A program made the translations under genes and the position numbers. This document shows, one piece after another, positions 19,790 to 27,879 of a stretch of 64,000 bases of DNA. This DNA comes from CADEEN01 sp963840805 (GTDB taxonomy: Bacteria; Pseudomonadota; Gammaproteobacteria; Burkholderiales; Burkholderiaceae_C). The notes under the pieces were generated by a model that saw only the letters and a program-made list of their open reading frames with translations, was not told the DNA's origin and did not search any database. How positions within the stretch are numbered: the first letter of the stretch is position 1; each line of letters starts with the position of its first letter. Location of the stretch: assembly GCA_963840805.1 (NCBI GenBank), contig CAWJAJ010000017.1:62001-126000 (forward strand), written 5' to 3'.

Positions 19790-20503
19790 ATGCTTGTGCA
19801 ACGCCCCGCCAGCGTGCGCGCCCTGTTGCCCACGCAGTGCGCGGTGTGTCGCGGCTGGAGCCGCTGCCGCATTTGCGACGACTGCATACGACGCCATGCG
19901 AGGCCGGTGCCGCGCTGCAAGATCTGCGCGATTGCCGTCCCCGCCGGCACCGCGGCGTGCGGCGCCTGCCTGCACACGCCGCCGCCGTATGCCCGCAGCA
20001 TCGCCGCGGTGGACTACGGCTTCCCCTGGAGTGACCTGGTATCGGCATTCAAGTCGCGCGCGGCACTCGATCTCGCCCCGGCCCTGGCCGGCCTGCTGGC
20101 TGCTGCCGTGCAGGCCGCGGGCGACGCGCCTCGCCCGTCACTGGTATTGCCGGTGCCGCTCGGCAGCGAGCGCCTGGCCGAGCGCGGCATGAACCAGGCC
20201 TGGGAACTGGCGCGGCGCGTCGCCGGCACGCTCGGCATCGAGACCACCCCGCTGTTGCTGCGCCGGCTGATCGACACCGCGCACCTGGCCGACCTGCCGC
20301 GTGCGCAGCGCGCCGCACGCATTCGCGGCGCATTCGGCATCGCCCCGGGCCAGGCCCATCGCCTGCGCGGCCGGCATGTGGCGCTCGTCGACGACGTGAT
20401 GACCACCGGCGCCACGGCGGCCGAAGCGGCGCGCGTACTGCTGGCGGCCGGCGCGAGCGAGGTCCATGTGTGGGCGCTCGCGCGCACGCCTGCACCGTCA
20501 TGA
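19790..20503 (+). CDS. ComF family phosphoribosyltransferase-like protein
   Basis: 237 residues. The N-terminal half has a zinc-finger-like set of Cys pairs (CAVC, CRICDDC, CKIC, CGACLHT). The C-terminal half is a phosphoribosyltransferase fold with the PRPP-binding loop HVALVDDVMTTGATAAEAAR. ComF is needed for DNA uptake in naturally competent bacteria; elsewhere its function is not settled. I chose ATG at 19790 (MLVQRPAS). A GTG at 19763 would lengthen it by nine residues. The stop TGA is the first base triplet of a stop-anchored repeat. Confidence 0.85.
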   Translation: MLVQRPASVRALLPTQCAVCRGWSRCRICDDCIRRHARPVPRCKICAIAVPAGTAACGACLHTPPPYARSIAAVDYGFPWSDLVSAFKSRAALDLAPALAGLLAAAVQAAGDAPRPSLVLPVPLGSERLAERGMNQAWELARRVAGTLGIETTPLLLRRLIDTAHLADLPRAQRAARIRGAFGIAPGQAHRLRGRHVALVDDVMTTGATAAEAARVLLAAGASEVHVWALARTPAPS

Positions 20504-20580
20504 CAACCCCTGGCTCGCTGCGCTCGCATCCCCCGAGGGGAGCTCGGGCCGCTTGGGAGCGGCCCGGCGCTGGCCCGAGG
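20501..20580 (+). repeat. Stop-anchored hairpin repeat after the comF-like gene
   Basis: TGA of the comF-like gene leads into CAACCCCTGGCTCGCTGCG, CCCCCGAGGGG and the GGGCCGCTTGGGAGCGGCCC hairpin block. It has the same orientation relative to the preceding gene as the other copies, although this copy is on the plus strand. Confidence 0.7.
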
Positions 20581-20596
20581 TGACGACAATGTTGCG

Positions 20597-21068
20597 ATGT
20601 TCCACATCGTCCTGGTCCAGCCCGAGATTCCGCCGAACACCGGCAACGTGATCCGCCTGGCTGCCAACACCGGCTGCACGCTGGACCTGATCGAACCGCT
20701 GGGGTTTTCGATGGACGACAGGCAACTGCAGCGGGCCGGGCTCGACTACCACGAGTACGCGCCGGTGCGCCGCCATGCATCGTGGCCGGCGTTCGTCGAC
20801 GGCGTGCGCCCCGACCCGGCCCGCTGCTTCGCCTTCACCACCCGTGGCGGCCGGGGCCTGGCCGATGTGGCGTGGCAGGCCGGCGATTGGCTGGTGTTCG
20901 GCAGCGAAACGGCAGGATTGCCGGCCGCGCTGCGCGCGAGTTTCGCGCCCGCGCAATGCGTGCGCCTGCCGATGCGCGCCGGGCCAGCGCAGCCTGAACC
21001 TCAGCAATGCCGTCGCGGTGGCCGTGTTCGAGGCCTGGCGCCAGTGCGGCTACGAGGGCGGCGCGTGA
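20597..21068 (+). CDS. trmL: tRNA (cytidine(34)-2'-O)-methyltransferase (one frameshift)
   Basis: A SPOUT-class 2'-O-methyltransferase acting on the wobble base of tRNA-Leu. Visible family segments are MFHIVLVQPEIPPNTGNVIR, ANTGCTLDLIEPLGF, LDYHEYA, LVFGSETAGLP and, after the break, SLNLSNAVAVAVFEAWRQ. These include the SPOUT knot residues (FGSETxGLP, NLSNxVAV). The frame changes near 20985, in CGGGCCAGCGC. Removing one base gives a 156-residue protein, the normal family length, so I treat this as a sequence error. It converges on gpsA with a 10-base gap. Confidence 0.9.
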
Positions 21069-21078
21069 CCTGGGCGCC

Positions 21079-22095
21079 TCACGCTTCCGCGCGCGGCCCG
21101 CGCCCCATCAGCGAGCGCACCGCATCGAGCACCGTCAGCTGCCCGTCGAGCACACCGACCACCGCCTCGGTGATCGGCATCTCGACGCCGGCTGCGTGCG
21201 CCCGCGCCAGCACCATCGGCGCACTGTGCACCCCTTCGGCGACATGCCCCAGTGCGGCCAGCACCTGCGTCAGCGCCGTGCCGGCGGCGAGCCGCAGGCC
21301 GACCTGGCGGTTGCGCGACAAGTCGCCGGTGGCGGTGAGCACCAGGTCGCCGAGCCCCGACAGGCCCATGAAGGTCTCCGGCCGGGCGCCCAGCGCGACG
21401 CCCAGCCGCGTCATCTCGGCCAGGCCGCGCGTGATCAGCGCAGCGCGCGCATTCAGGCCGGGCCGGCCCGGTTGATCTGCGCCGAGCGCGGCGCCGGCCG
21501 CCAGGCCGTCGCACAGGCCGGTGGCGATCGCCATCACGTTCTTCACCGCGCCGCCGACCTCGACGCCGATCGCATCGGCGCTGGTGTAGACGCGCAGCAG
21601 ATCGGTGTGGAAGGTCGCGGTCGCCGCCTGGCACAGTGCTTCGTCGGCACTGGCCGCCACCAGGGCCGTGGGCTGACCGCGCGCCACTTCCTCGGCAAAG
21701 CTCGGGCCCGACAGCACGCCGGCACGCGCATGCGGGCGCAGCTCGCTGGCGATTTCGTGGCCGAGCCGGCCGCTGCCGGCCTCGAAGCCCTTGCAGACCC
21801 ACAGCACGCGGGCGTCGTCGGGCACGCTCGCAAGCATCGCGCGCAGGCCCGACATCGGCGTGGCGATCACCACCAGGCCGTCTTCGGCGTGGGCCAGCGC
21901 CGCGCCGAGATCACTGGTGACGGCCAGCGCCGGCGGCAATGCCACGCCGTCGAGGTAGCGCCGGTTGGAGCGCGCCGAGGCCATCTCGCGCGCGTGATGC
22001 GCATCGCGCGCCCACAACTGCACCGCGTGGCGCGGCGCGGCCTGCACCGCGAGCGCGGTGCCCCAGGCGCCGGCACCGAGGATGGTGATGTTCAT
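21079..22095 (-). CDS. gpsA: Glycerol-3-phosphate dehydrogenase [NAD(P)+]
   Basis: 338 residues. Makes sn-glycerol 3-phosphate for phospholipid synthesis. The NAD-binding motif ILGAGAWGTALA is at residues 4-15. The catalytic region GGAVKNVMAIATGLCDGLA and the loop NARAALITRGLAEMTRLG are intact. An extra stretch of about eight residues (DQPGRPGL) sits between GAALGA and NARAALITRG, where most GpsA proteins have only one or two residues. Its DNA contains a 14-base palindrome at 21458-21471. The start is ATG at 22095. The downstream gene in the same direction has a separate stop, and two repeat copies separate it from secB. Confidence 0.93.
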   Translation of the reverse strand: MNITILGAGAWGTALAVQAAPRHAVQLWARDAHHAREMASARSNRRYLDGVALPPALAVTSDLGAALAHAEDGLVVIATPMSGLRAMLASVPDDARVLWVCKGFEAGSGRLGHEIASELRPHARAGVLSGPSFAEEVARGQPTALVAASADEALCQAATATFHTDLLRVYTSADAIGVEVGGAVKNVMAIATGLCDGLAAGAALGADQPGRPGLNARAALITRGLAEMTRLGVALGARPETFMGLSGLGDLVLTATGDLSRNRQVGLRLAAGTALTQVLAALGHVAEGVHSAPMVLARAHAAGVEMPITEAVVGVLDGQLTVLDAVRSLMGRGPRAEA

Positions 22096-22109
22096 GCTGC
22101 AGATGATCG

Positions 22110-22263
22110 CAGGCCAGCGCCGGGCCGCTCCCAAGCGGCCTGCGCTCCCCTCGGGGGATGCGAGCGCAGCGAGCTTGGGGTCGTCACGACAGGCCAGCGC
22201 CGGGCCGCTCCCAAGCGGCCTGCGTTCCCCGGGGATGCGAGCGCAGCGAGCTTGGGGTCGTCA
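22110..22263 (-). repeat. Two tandem stop-anchored hairpin repeats between secB and gpsA
   Basis: On the minus strand, two nearly identical units of about 75 bases follow the secB stop. Each reads GACGACCCCAAGCTCGCTGC, a GCG-GCA-CGC-type stem, CCCCGGGG or CCCCCGAGGGG, and the GGCCGCTTGGGAGCGGCC hairpin. The second unit, nearest gpsA, is slightly longer in the central CCCCCGAGGGG stem. This is the clearest tandem copy of the family in the window. Confidence 0.75.
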
Positions 22264-22743
22264 GTTCAGAATGATGCGCGGCGCTTCGTCGCCGCCATTG
22301 CCCTGCGCCGCGAGTTGCTGCTGCTGGGCCTCGAACATGGCCTGGAAGTTCACCTCCGAAAGCACCACCGGCGGGAAGCCGGCGCGGGTGCAGACATCGG
22401 AGACGATCGCCCGCAGGTACGGGTAGACCATGCCCGGGCAGGCGATGCCGAGGATGGCCTGCATCTGGTCGTCGGGCAGGTTGCGGATCTCGAAGATGCC
22501 GGCCTGCTTGGCCTCGATCAGGAACAACGTGCGGTCCTGCACCTTGGTCGTGACCGTGGCGGTGACGCAAACCTCGAACACGCCGTCGGCAATGGTTTCG
22601 GCCGACACGCCGAGGTTGATGTCGACCTGCGGCTGCTGCTGCTCGAGCAGGATCTGCGGCGAGTTCGGCTGCTCCAGCGACAGGTCCTTCAGGTACATGC
22701 GCTGGATGTTGAAAACGGGGTTGGTCTCTTGCGGCTCGGCCAT
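22261..22743 (-). CDS. secB: Protein-export chaperone SecB
   Basis: A 160-residue cytosolic tetrameric chaperone that keeps preproteins unfolded and hands them to SecA. Family segments include FNIQRMYLKDLSLEQPNSP, VEVNL-like QVDINLGV and LRAIVSDVCTRAGFPPVVL. The acidic and hydrophobic layout and length match. The start is ATG at 22743. It lies downstream of grxC with a terminator-like hairpin in between, and upstream of gpsA, the usual proteobacterial order rhodanese-grxC-secB-gpsA. Confidence 0.96.
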   Translation of the reverse strand: MAEPQETNPVFNIQRMYLKDLSLEQPNSPQILLEQQQPQVDINLGVSAETIADGVFEVCVTATVTTKVQDRTLFLIEAKQAGIFEIRNLPDDQMQAILGIACPGMVYPYLRAIVSDVCTRAGFPPVVLSEVNFQAMFEAQQQQLAAQGNGGDEAPRIILN

Positions 22744-22766
22744 GGTGGTGGGCTTCCAATGAAACA

Positions 22767-22787
22767 AACCCGCAGCGGCTGCGGGTT
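22767..22787 (-). terminator. Hairpin between grxC and secB, terminator or attenuator
   Basis: AACCCGCAG-CCG-CTGCGGGTT forms a perfect 9-base stem on the minus strand, followed by TGTTTC. The T-rich tail is short, so partial termination between grxC and secB is more likely than a complete stop. Confidence 0.6.
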
Positions 22788-22833
22788 GGGGCGCGAATTA
22801 TCGCGCAGCGCGGATGGCTGCCCTGGCGGGCGC

Positions 22834-23091
22834 TCAGCCCAGCAACGGCAACAGGCCGCCGCGCTGGTCGAGCGCGATCAGGTCGTCGCAGCCGCCGACA
22901 TGGGTGTCGCCGATGAAGATCTGCGGCACCGTGCGGCGCCCGGTCAGCGCGATCATGTGCTGGCGCTGCGCCGGCTCCAGATCGACCCGCACCTCGTCGA
23001 TCGCCGCCACGCCGCGCTGCTTGAGCAGTGCCTTGGCGCGGATGCAGTAGGGGCACACCCGCGTGGTGTACATGCGAACGGGATTCTTCAT
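22834..23091 (-). CDS. grxC: Glutaredoxin 3
   Basis: An 85-residue glutaredoxin. The active site CPYC lies at residues 14-17 (VCPYCIRAK), the cis-Pro in TVPQIFI, and the glutathione-binding GGCDDL near residue 67. It reduces protein disulfides and glutathione mixed disulfides in the cytoplasm. The start is ATG at 23091. It is flanked by a rhodanese gene and secB in the same direction. Confidence 0.94.
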   Translation of the reverse strand: MKNPVRMYTTRVCPYCIRAKALLKQRGVAAIDEVRVDLEPAQRQHMIALTGRRTVPQIFIGDTHVGGCDDLIALDQRGGLLPLLG

Positions 23092-23173
23092 GCGGCAGAG
23101 TGAAGGCAATGCGGTCACGCGATTGTCGCGTGACCCCGATTTCCTTGCAGGCGCCGGGCCGGCAGCCTTTTGC

Positions 23174-23593
23174 TCAGGCCGCGGACTTTTCCACGGGCAG
23201 GTTGGCTTCGCGCCACGCCGCGAGGCCGCCGGCGAGCGAGTGCACGTTCTCGTAGCCGGCCTTGCGCAACAGGCCGACGGCGCGCGACGAACGCGCCCCG
23301 CTCGCGCAGACCAGCACCACCGGCAGCGCCTTGTTGCTCGGCAGTGCCTTGGCGCCGTCGAGTTGGCCGAGCGGCACGTTGCGCGCGCCGCCCGGGTGGC
23401 CGGCAGCGTATTCGGCCGGCTCGCTGACATCGATCAGCACTGCCTTCTCGCGGTTCATCAGGCGCACCGCCTCGACGGTGCCGACCGATGCGCCACCGGC
23501 CGCGCCGCCCTTGATCGCCGGCCACAACAGAAAGCCGCCGGAAACCACGGCGGCGGCCACCAGGTGCCAATTCAGAAGCAGGAAGTCCAGCAC
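23174..23593 (-). CDS. Membrane-anchored rhodanese-like sulfurtransferase
   Basis: 139 residues: an N-terminal membrane helix (FLLLNWHLVAAAVVSGGFLLW) followed by one rhodanese domain. The catalytic loop is VCASGARSSRA, with the Cys nucleophile, and the CH2A-type motif LIDVSEPAEYAAGHPGGARN precedes it. It probably transfers sulfane sulfur at the membrane; the acceptor is unknown. It leads the minus-strand run toward grxC and secB and is divergent from gpmA. Confidence 0.9.
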   Translation of the reverse strand: MLDFLLLNWHLVAAAVVSGGFLLWPAIKGGAAGGASVGTVEAVRLMNREKAVLIDVSEPAEYAAGHPGGARNVPLGQLDGAKALPSNKALPVVLVCASGARSSRAVGLLRKAGYENVHSLAGGLAAWREANLPVEKSAA

Positions 23594-23672
23594 GTCGCTC
23601 GATCAGGTCGTCAAAGGGGGCGGATTATAGAATTCATGCGCCTTTGCACCGCAGCCCCCCTTGCCCCCTGCC

Positions 23673-24419
23673 ATGATCAAGCTCGTGCTGATCCGCCACG
23701 GCGAATCGACCTGGAACCTCGACAACCGCTTCACCGGCTGGACCGACGTGCCGCTGACCGCGACCGGCGTGGCCCAGGCGCGCGAGTCCGGGCGCCTGTT
23801 GAGGGAGGCCGGCTACGAGTTCGACATCGCCTACACCTCGGTGTTGAAGCGCGCCATCTGGACGCTGTGGCACGCGCTGGACGAGATGGACCGGACCTGG
23901 CTGCCGATCGTCAACGACTGGCGCCTGAACGAGCGCCACTACGGCGCGCTGCAAGGCCTGAACAAGGCCGAGACCGCCAAGCAATACGGCGACGAGCAGG
24001 TGCTGGTCTGGCGCCGCAGCTACGACACGCCGCCGCCGCCGCTCGGCCCCGGCGACCCGCGCGGCGAACGCGGCGATCTGCGCTATGCCAGGCTCGCCCC
24101 GGGCGAGTTACCGCTGACCGAATGCCTGAAGGACACCGTGGCGCGCGTGCTGCCATGCTGGAACGACACGCTGGCGCCGGCCATGCGCGCGGGGCTGCGC
24201 ATCGTGATCGCCGCGCACGGCAACTCGATCCGCGCGCTGGTGAAGTACCTCGACGGCATTTCCGACACCGACATCGTCGGCCTCAACATCCCCAACGGCA
24301 TTCCGCTGGTGTACGAGCTCGATGCCGCGCTGAAGCCGCTGCGCCACTACTACCTCGGCGACCCGGAAGTCGCAGCCAAGGCCGCCGCCGCGGTCGCGGC
24401 GCAGGGCAAGAAGGCCTGA
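23673..24419 (+). CDS. gpmA: 2,3-bisphosphoglycerate-dependent phosphoglycerate mutase
   Basis: 248 residues. Interconverts 3- and 2-phosphoglycerate. The catalytic phosphohistidine motif LIRHGESTWN is at residues 5-14, with NERHYGALQGLNK and the second catalytic His in VIAAHGNSIRALVKYLDG. The start is ATG at 23673. Length and motifs are fully conserved. It stands alone, with a region of structured repeats downstream. Confidence 0.96.
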   Translation: MIKLVLIRHGESTWNLDNRFTGWTDVPLTATGVAQARESGRLLREAGYEFDIAYTSVLKRAIWTLWHALDEMDRTWLPIVNDWRLNERHYGALQGLNKAETAKQYGDEQVLVWRRSYDTPPPPLGPGDPRGERGDLRYARLAPGELPLTECLKDTVARVLPCWNDTLAPAMRAGLRIVIAAHGNSIRALVKYLDGISDTDIVGLNIPNGIPLVYELDAALKPLRHYYLGDPEVAAKAAAAVAAQGKKA

Positions 24420-24498
24420 GACGTTCGGCCTTCGATCGCATTGAACTGCCGGGCCGCATGCGGCCCATTGCAGCCATTCGCGCTCCACGTCCACGCGA

Positions 24499-24600
24499 GC
24501 CAAGGACGCCGGGTGGCCGACTGCGCTCATGTCCCCCGGGGCGGGCTGCGCCCACCCCTCCTCCTTTACTTCGCTCCGCCGGCCACCCGGTGTCCTTGGC
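24499..24600 (-). repeat. Structured element, copy 1 (candidate structured RNA)
   Basis: Outer arms at 24499-24519 and 24580-24600 pair over 21 bases with one mismatch. Inside, read on the minus strand, come the conserved strand GCGGAGCGAAGTAAAGGAGG, an apical stem GGGTGGGC-GCA-GCCCGCCC, and the conserved strand CGGGGGACATGAGCGCAG. The two conserved strands are identical in copy 2, while both stems have unrelated sequences that still pair. It contains a Shine-Dalgarno-like AAAGGAGG and an ATG. Confidence 0.65.
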
Positions 24601-24648
24601 CGGCACCCATGTGGCGTTCGACACTCTCGAATACCTGCGCCGGTTGCC

Positions 24649-24754
24649 GATCAGGCCGGTGGGGCGTTCTGCGGAGCGAAGTAAAGGAGGAGGCGTCGGC
24701 CACGGGCCGACGCCGGGGGACATGAGCGCAGCAGAACACCCCGGCGGCCTGATC
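24649..24754 (+). repeat. Structured element, copy 2, inverted relative to copy 1
   Basis: Outer arms at 24649-24672 and 24731-24754 pair over 24 bases with three mismatches and share no sequence with the arms of copy 1. The internal strands GCGGAGCGAAGTAAAGGAGG and CGGGGGACATGAGCGCAG are the same as in copy 1. The apical stem here is GCGTCGGCC-ACG-GGCCGACGC, perfectly paired and different from copy 1. Confidence 0.65.
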
Positions 24755-24860
24755 CACCACGCTGCAGGCATGCTTGCACGACAGGCTCAAGAACCGTCGG
24801 CAACGGGCCGCAACCGAACCATTACGCAGGATGTCGCAGGATCGACGAGCGAACGGGAAT

Positions 24861-25601
24861 TCAGCCGGCGGGCGCCAGCGCGTCGCCGATGCGCTCGCGC
24901 AGATGGGCGGCGAGCGCGCGGCGATCGGCGTGCGCGGTGGCCTCGGCGTCGAGCAGCTGCACGGTTACCTGCAAGCCGCGCGCGCAGGCCAGGCGCCACA
25001 GGCTCTGTGCCAGCGTCGTCTCGCCGAGGAATTCAGCCGCCGGGCTGAAGGCCTGGCCCGGCTGGTGAAAGCGCAGCACCACCGGTTGCGCCGGCGTCGC
25101 GGTGGCAATCGCCGCCTGCAGCAGGTTGGCGTGGAACGGCAGCAGGTCGCGGCCGGCACCGGTGGTGCCTTCCGGAAACACCACCACCATGTCGCCGGCG
25201 CGCAGCGCATCGGCCATCTGATGCACCACACGCAGCGCGTCGCGCTTGCTCTCGCGTTCGATGAACAAGGTGCCCGCACCGGCCACCAGCCAGCCCAGCA
25301 ACGGCCAGCGCCGGACATCCGATTTCGAGACGAAGCGCGCGTGCGGCGCCACGGCGTGGATCGCGGCGATGTCGAGCCACGAGACATGGTTGGCGACCAG
25401 CAGCGTGGCGCCGGCGCGCGGCCGGCCGTGCACAGTGAGCCCGATGCCGAGCGTGCGCAGCAGCTTGGCCGACCACCATTGAATGCGGGCATGACGCCCG
25501 CCGGCATCGAGCGACGGAAAGCGCAGTGCCATCACCGCCATGCCATGCACCAGATGCGCCAGCGTGCGCAGCAGGCGCCAGGCCCCGACCCCCCGGCGCA
25601 T
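24861..25601 (-). CDS. 1-acyl-sn-glycerol-3-phosphate acyltransferase family protein
   Basis: 246 residues of the PlsC-type acyltransferase family. The catalytic motif NHVSWLD (H-x4-D) is near residue 75 and the FPEGTTGAGRDLLPF motif, for the substrate phosphate, follows. An N-terminal hydrophobic segment (LLRTLAHLVHGMAVMAL) suggests membrane association. The ATG at 25601 overlaps the stop of the pyrC-like gene as TGATG. Acylation of a lysophospholipid is the family role. The exact substrate is not visible from sequence. It is the last gene of the pyrimidine cluster transcript. Confidence 0.87.
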   Translation of the reverse strand: MRRGVGAWRLLRTLAHLVHGMAVMALRFPSLDAGGRHARIQWWSAKLLRTLGIGLTVHGRPRAGATLLVANHVSWLDIAAIHAVAPHARFVSKSDVRRWPLLGWLVAGAGTLFIERESKRDALRVVHQMADALRAGDMVVVFPEGTTGAGRDLLPFHANLLQAAIATATPAQPVVLRFHQPGQAFSPAAEFLGETTLAQSLWRLACARGLQVTVQLLDAEATAHADRRALAAHLRERIGDALAPAG

Positions 25602-26914
25602 CACGCCGGCGCGCGCTCGAAAGCCAGGCTGCCGGCCACCAGCGTCGCGACCACGCGGCCGGTCAACTCGAAGCCGCTGCAGGCGAAGGCGAACGGCGTG
25701 TGCTTGCCCTGGCTGACCAGCGCGTCGGCGCGCACGGCCCAGCGCGCGGCCGGATCGAACAGGCAGATGTCGGCGACGCCGCCTTCGACCAGGCGCCCGG
25801 CACTGGCCGCCAGCGAGCCGATGGCCGGGCCGAGCACGCGCACCGGCTCGCAAGTGATGCGGGCCAGCGTCTGCGCCAGCGGCAGGCGGCGCTGCTCACC
25901 CCATTGCAGCGCCAGGCCGAGCAGCAACTCGAGGCCGGTGGCGCCCGGCGCGGCCTCGCCGAACGGCAGCGTCTTCTCGTCGCTGCTGACCGGCGTGTGG
26001 TCCGATACCAGCGCGTCGATCGTGCCGTCGGCCAGTGCCGCCTGCAGCGCGTCGCGGTCGCGCTGCTGGCGCAGCGGCGGCGTGACGCGCATCGCCGAGT
26101 CGAAGAAGCCGATGTCGACATCGATCAGGTGCAGCGAGTTGATGCTGACATCGGCCGTCACCGGCAGGCCTTCGGCCTTGGCGTGGCGCAGCAGCTCGAC
26201 GCCGGCCGCACTCGACAGGCGGCACAGGTGCACGCGGGCGCCGGTCACGCGCACCAGCTCGAACAGCGTGTGCAGCGCGATCGTCTCGGCGACCACCGGC
26301 ACGCCCGACAGGCCCAGCCGCGTCGCCACCGCGCCGCTGGCGGCCACGCCGCCACCGAGCCACGCATCCTGCGGCCGCAGCCAGACGGCGTAACCGTAGG
26401 TCGCGGCATACAGCAGCGCGCGCTGCAGCGTCAACGTATTGACGATGGCCGCGTCGGCCTGCGAGAAGCCGACACAACCGGCTTCGGTCAACTCGGCCAT
26501 CTCGGTCAGCGTCTCGCCGGCCAGGCCGCGCGTCAGTGCGCCGAGCGGGAACAGGCGGCAGCGGCTCAGCGTGCGGGCGCGGAACTTGAGCATCTCGACC
26601 AGGCCCGGCTCGTCGAGCGGCGGGTCGGTGTCGGGCAGGCAGACCAGGCTGGTCACGCCGCCGGCCGCCGCCGCCGCCAGCTCGGATTCCAGCATGCCTT
26701 CGTGTTCGTGGCCGGGCTCGCGCAGGCGCGCCGCGAGGTCCACCAGGCCGGGGGCGACGACCAGCCCACTGGCATCGAGCGTGCGCTCGGGCGTGAAGTC
26801 GCGGCTGACGTCACCGAGCGCGACGACACGGCCGCCGGCGATGGCCAGATCACCGATGCGGTCGAGGCCGCTGGCGGGGTCGACCAGGCGACCGTTGCGA
26901 ATCAACAGCTTCAT
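25601..26914 (-). CDS. Dihydroorotase-like protein, probably non-catalytic (PyrC')
   Basis: 437 residues with the amidohydrolase fold of dihydroorotase. The metal-binding HxH of active enzymes is replaced: the segment reads VDLAARLREPGHEHEG where active ones have DxHxHLREPG. Such inactive homologues (PyrC' or PyrX) are known next to pyrB, where they form a structural complex with aspartate carbamoyltransferase. The tight pyrB overlap here (ATGA, 26911-26914) supports that role. A separate active dihydroorotase must then be elsewhere in the genome. The start is ATG at 26914. Confidence 0.88.
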   Translation of the reverse strand: MKLLIRNGRLVDPASGLDRIGDLAIAGGRVVALGDVSRDFTPERTLDASGLVVAPGLVDLAARLREPGHEHEGMLESELAAAAAGGVTSLVCLPDTDPPLDEPGLVEMLKFRARTLSRCRLFPLGALTRGLAGETLTEMAELTEAGCVGFSQADAAIVNTLTLQRALLYAATYGYAVWLRPQDAWLGGGVAASGAVATRLGLSGVPVVAETIALHTLFELVRVTGARVHLCRLSSAAGVELLRHAKAEGLPVTADVSINSLHLIDVDIGFFDSAMRVTPPLRQQRDRDALQAALADGTIDALVSDHTPVSSDEKTLPFGEAAPGATGLELLLGLALQWGEQRRLPLAQTLARITCEPVRVLGPAIGSLAASAGRLVEGGVADICLFDPAARWAVRADALVSQGKHTPFAFACSGFELTGRVVATLVAGSLAFERAPA

Positions 26915-27873
26915 GCCTCGTTCCCCGCGATCGTCGACATCACCGCCATGCGCACCGCGATGCCGAAAGACACCTGCGGCAGGATCACGCTGTGCGCGCC
27001 GTCGGCCACCGTCGAGTCGATCTCGACACCGCGGTTGATCGGACCGGGGTGCATCACGATGGCACCGGGCTGGGCCAGCGCGAGCTTCTCCGGCGTGAGG
27101 CCGAAGTGCTTGAAGAACTCGCCGGCGCTGGGCAGCATCGCGCCGCTCATGCGCTCGTTCTGCAGCCGCAGCATGATGATCACGTCGGCGTCGCGGATGC
27201 CCTCGGCCATGTCGTGGCACACGCGCACGCCCATCTGCGCCAGATCGCCGGGCACCAGTGTCTTCGGCCCGACGGCGCGGATTTCGGGCACGCCGAGCGT
27301 GGTCAGCGCATGGATGTCGGAGCGCGCCACGCGCGAGTGCACGATGTCGCCGACGATGGCCACCCTGAGTTGGGTGAAGTCGCCCTTGAAGTGGCGGATC
27401 GTGTACATGTCCAGCAGCCCCTGCGTCGGGTGCGCGTGGCGGCCATCGCCGGCGTTGATCACGTGCACGTGCGGCGCGCAGTGTTGGGCGATCAGGTACG
27501 GCGCGCCGCTTTCGCTGTGGCGCACGACGAACATGTCGGCGTGCATCGCCGAGAGGTTGGCGATGGTGTCGAGCAGGCTCTCTCCCTTCGCGGTGGAGGA
27601 GCGCGCGATGTCGAGGTTGATGACGTCGGCCGACAGCCGCTTGGCCGCGATCTCGAAGGTGGTGCGGGTGCGCGTGCTGTTCTCGAAGAACAGGTTGAAG
27701 ACGCTCTTGCCGCGCAGCAGCGGCACCTTCTTGACGTCGCGCTCGTTGACCGACAGGAACGTGCCCGCGGTGTCGAGGATCTGGGTCAGCACCGCCTTCG
27801 GCAGGCCCTCGATCGACAGCAGGTGGATCAGCTCGCCGTGGCGGTTGAGTTGGGGGTTGCGTCGGGACAGCAT
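26911..27873 (-). CDS. pyrB: Aspartate carbamoyltransferase catalytic subunit
   Basis: 320 residues. Condenses carbamoyl phosphate with aspartate, the committed step of pyrimidine synthesis. The carbamoyl phosphate motif FENSTRTRTTFE lies near residues 63-74, with HPTQGLLDMYTI and MHPGPINRGVEI further on. The start is ATG at 27873. A stop-anchored repeat separates it from pyrR upstream. The pyrR-pyrB-pyrC' order is common in Burkholderiales and Pseudomonas. Confidence 0.96.
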   Translation of the reverse strand: MLSRRNPQLNRHGELIHLLSIEGLPKAVLTQILDTAGTFLSVNERDVKKVPLLRGKSVFNLFFENSTRTRTTFEIAAKRLSADVINLDIARSSTAKGESLLDTIANLSAMHADMFVVRHSESGAPYLIAQHCAPHVHVINAGDGRHAHPTQGLLDMYTIRHFKGDFTQLRVAIVGDIVHSRVARSDIHALTTLGVPEIRAVGPKTLVPGDLAQMGVRVCHDMAEGIRDADVIIMLRLQNERMSGAMLPSAGEFFKHFGLTPEKLALAQPGAIVMHPGPINRGVEIDSTVADGAHSVILPQVSFGIAVRMAVMSTIAGNEA

Positions 27874-27879
27874 CAGGCC

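Larger units (their letters stand above)
24420..24860. other. Gene-free region with two inverted structured elements
   Basis: No conserved protein gene is visible between gpmA and the acyltransferase, which converge here. The region contains two copies of one structured element in opposite orientation (24499-24600 and 24649-24754) separated by about 48 bases. The remainder shows no recognisable feature. Confidence 0.7.

Noticed and set aside
24420..24860. Small proteins starting at the ATG inside each structured element (MSAVGHPASLARV and MSAAEHPGGLIHH)
   Set aside because: The two peptides share only the first residues covered by the conserved strand and then diverge. The variable part is explained by stem pairing, so I do not call coding genes.
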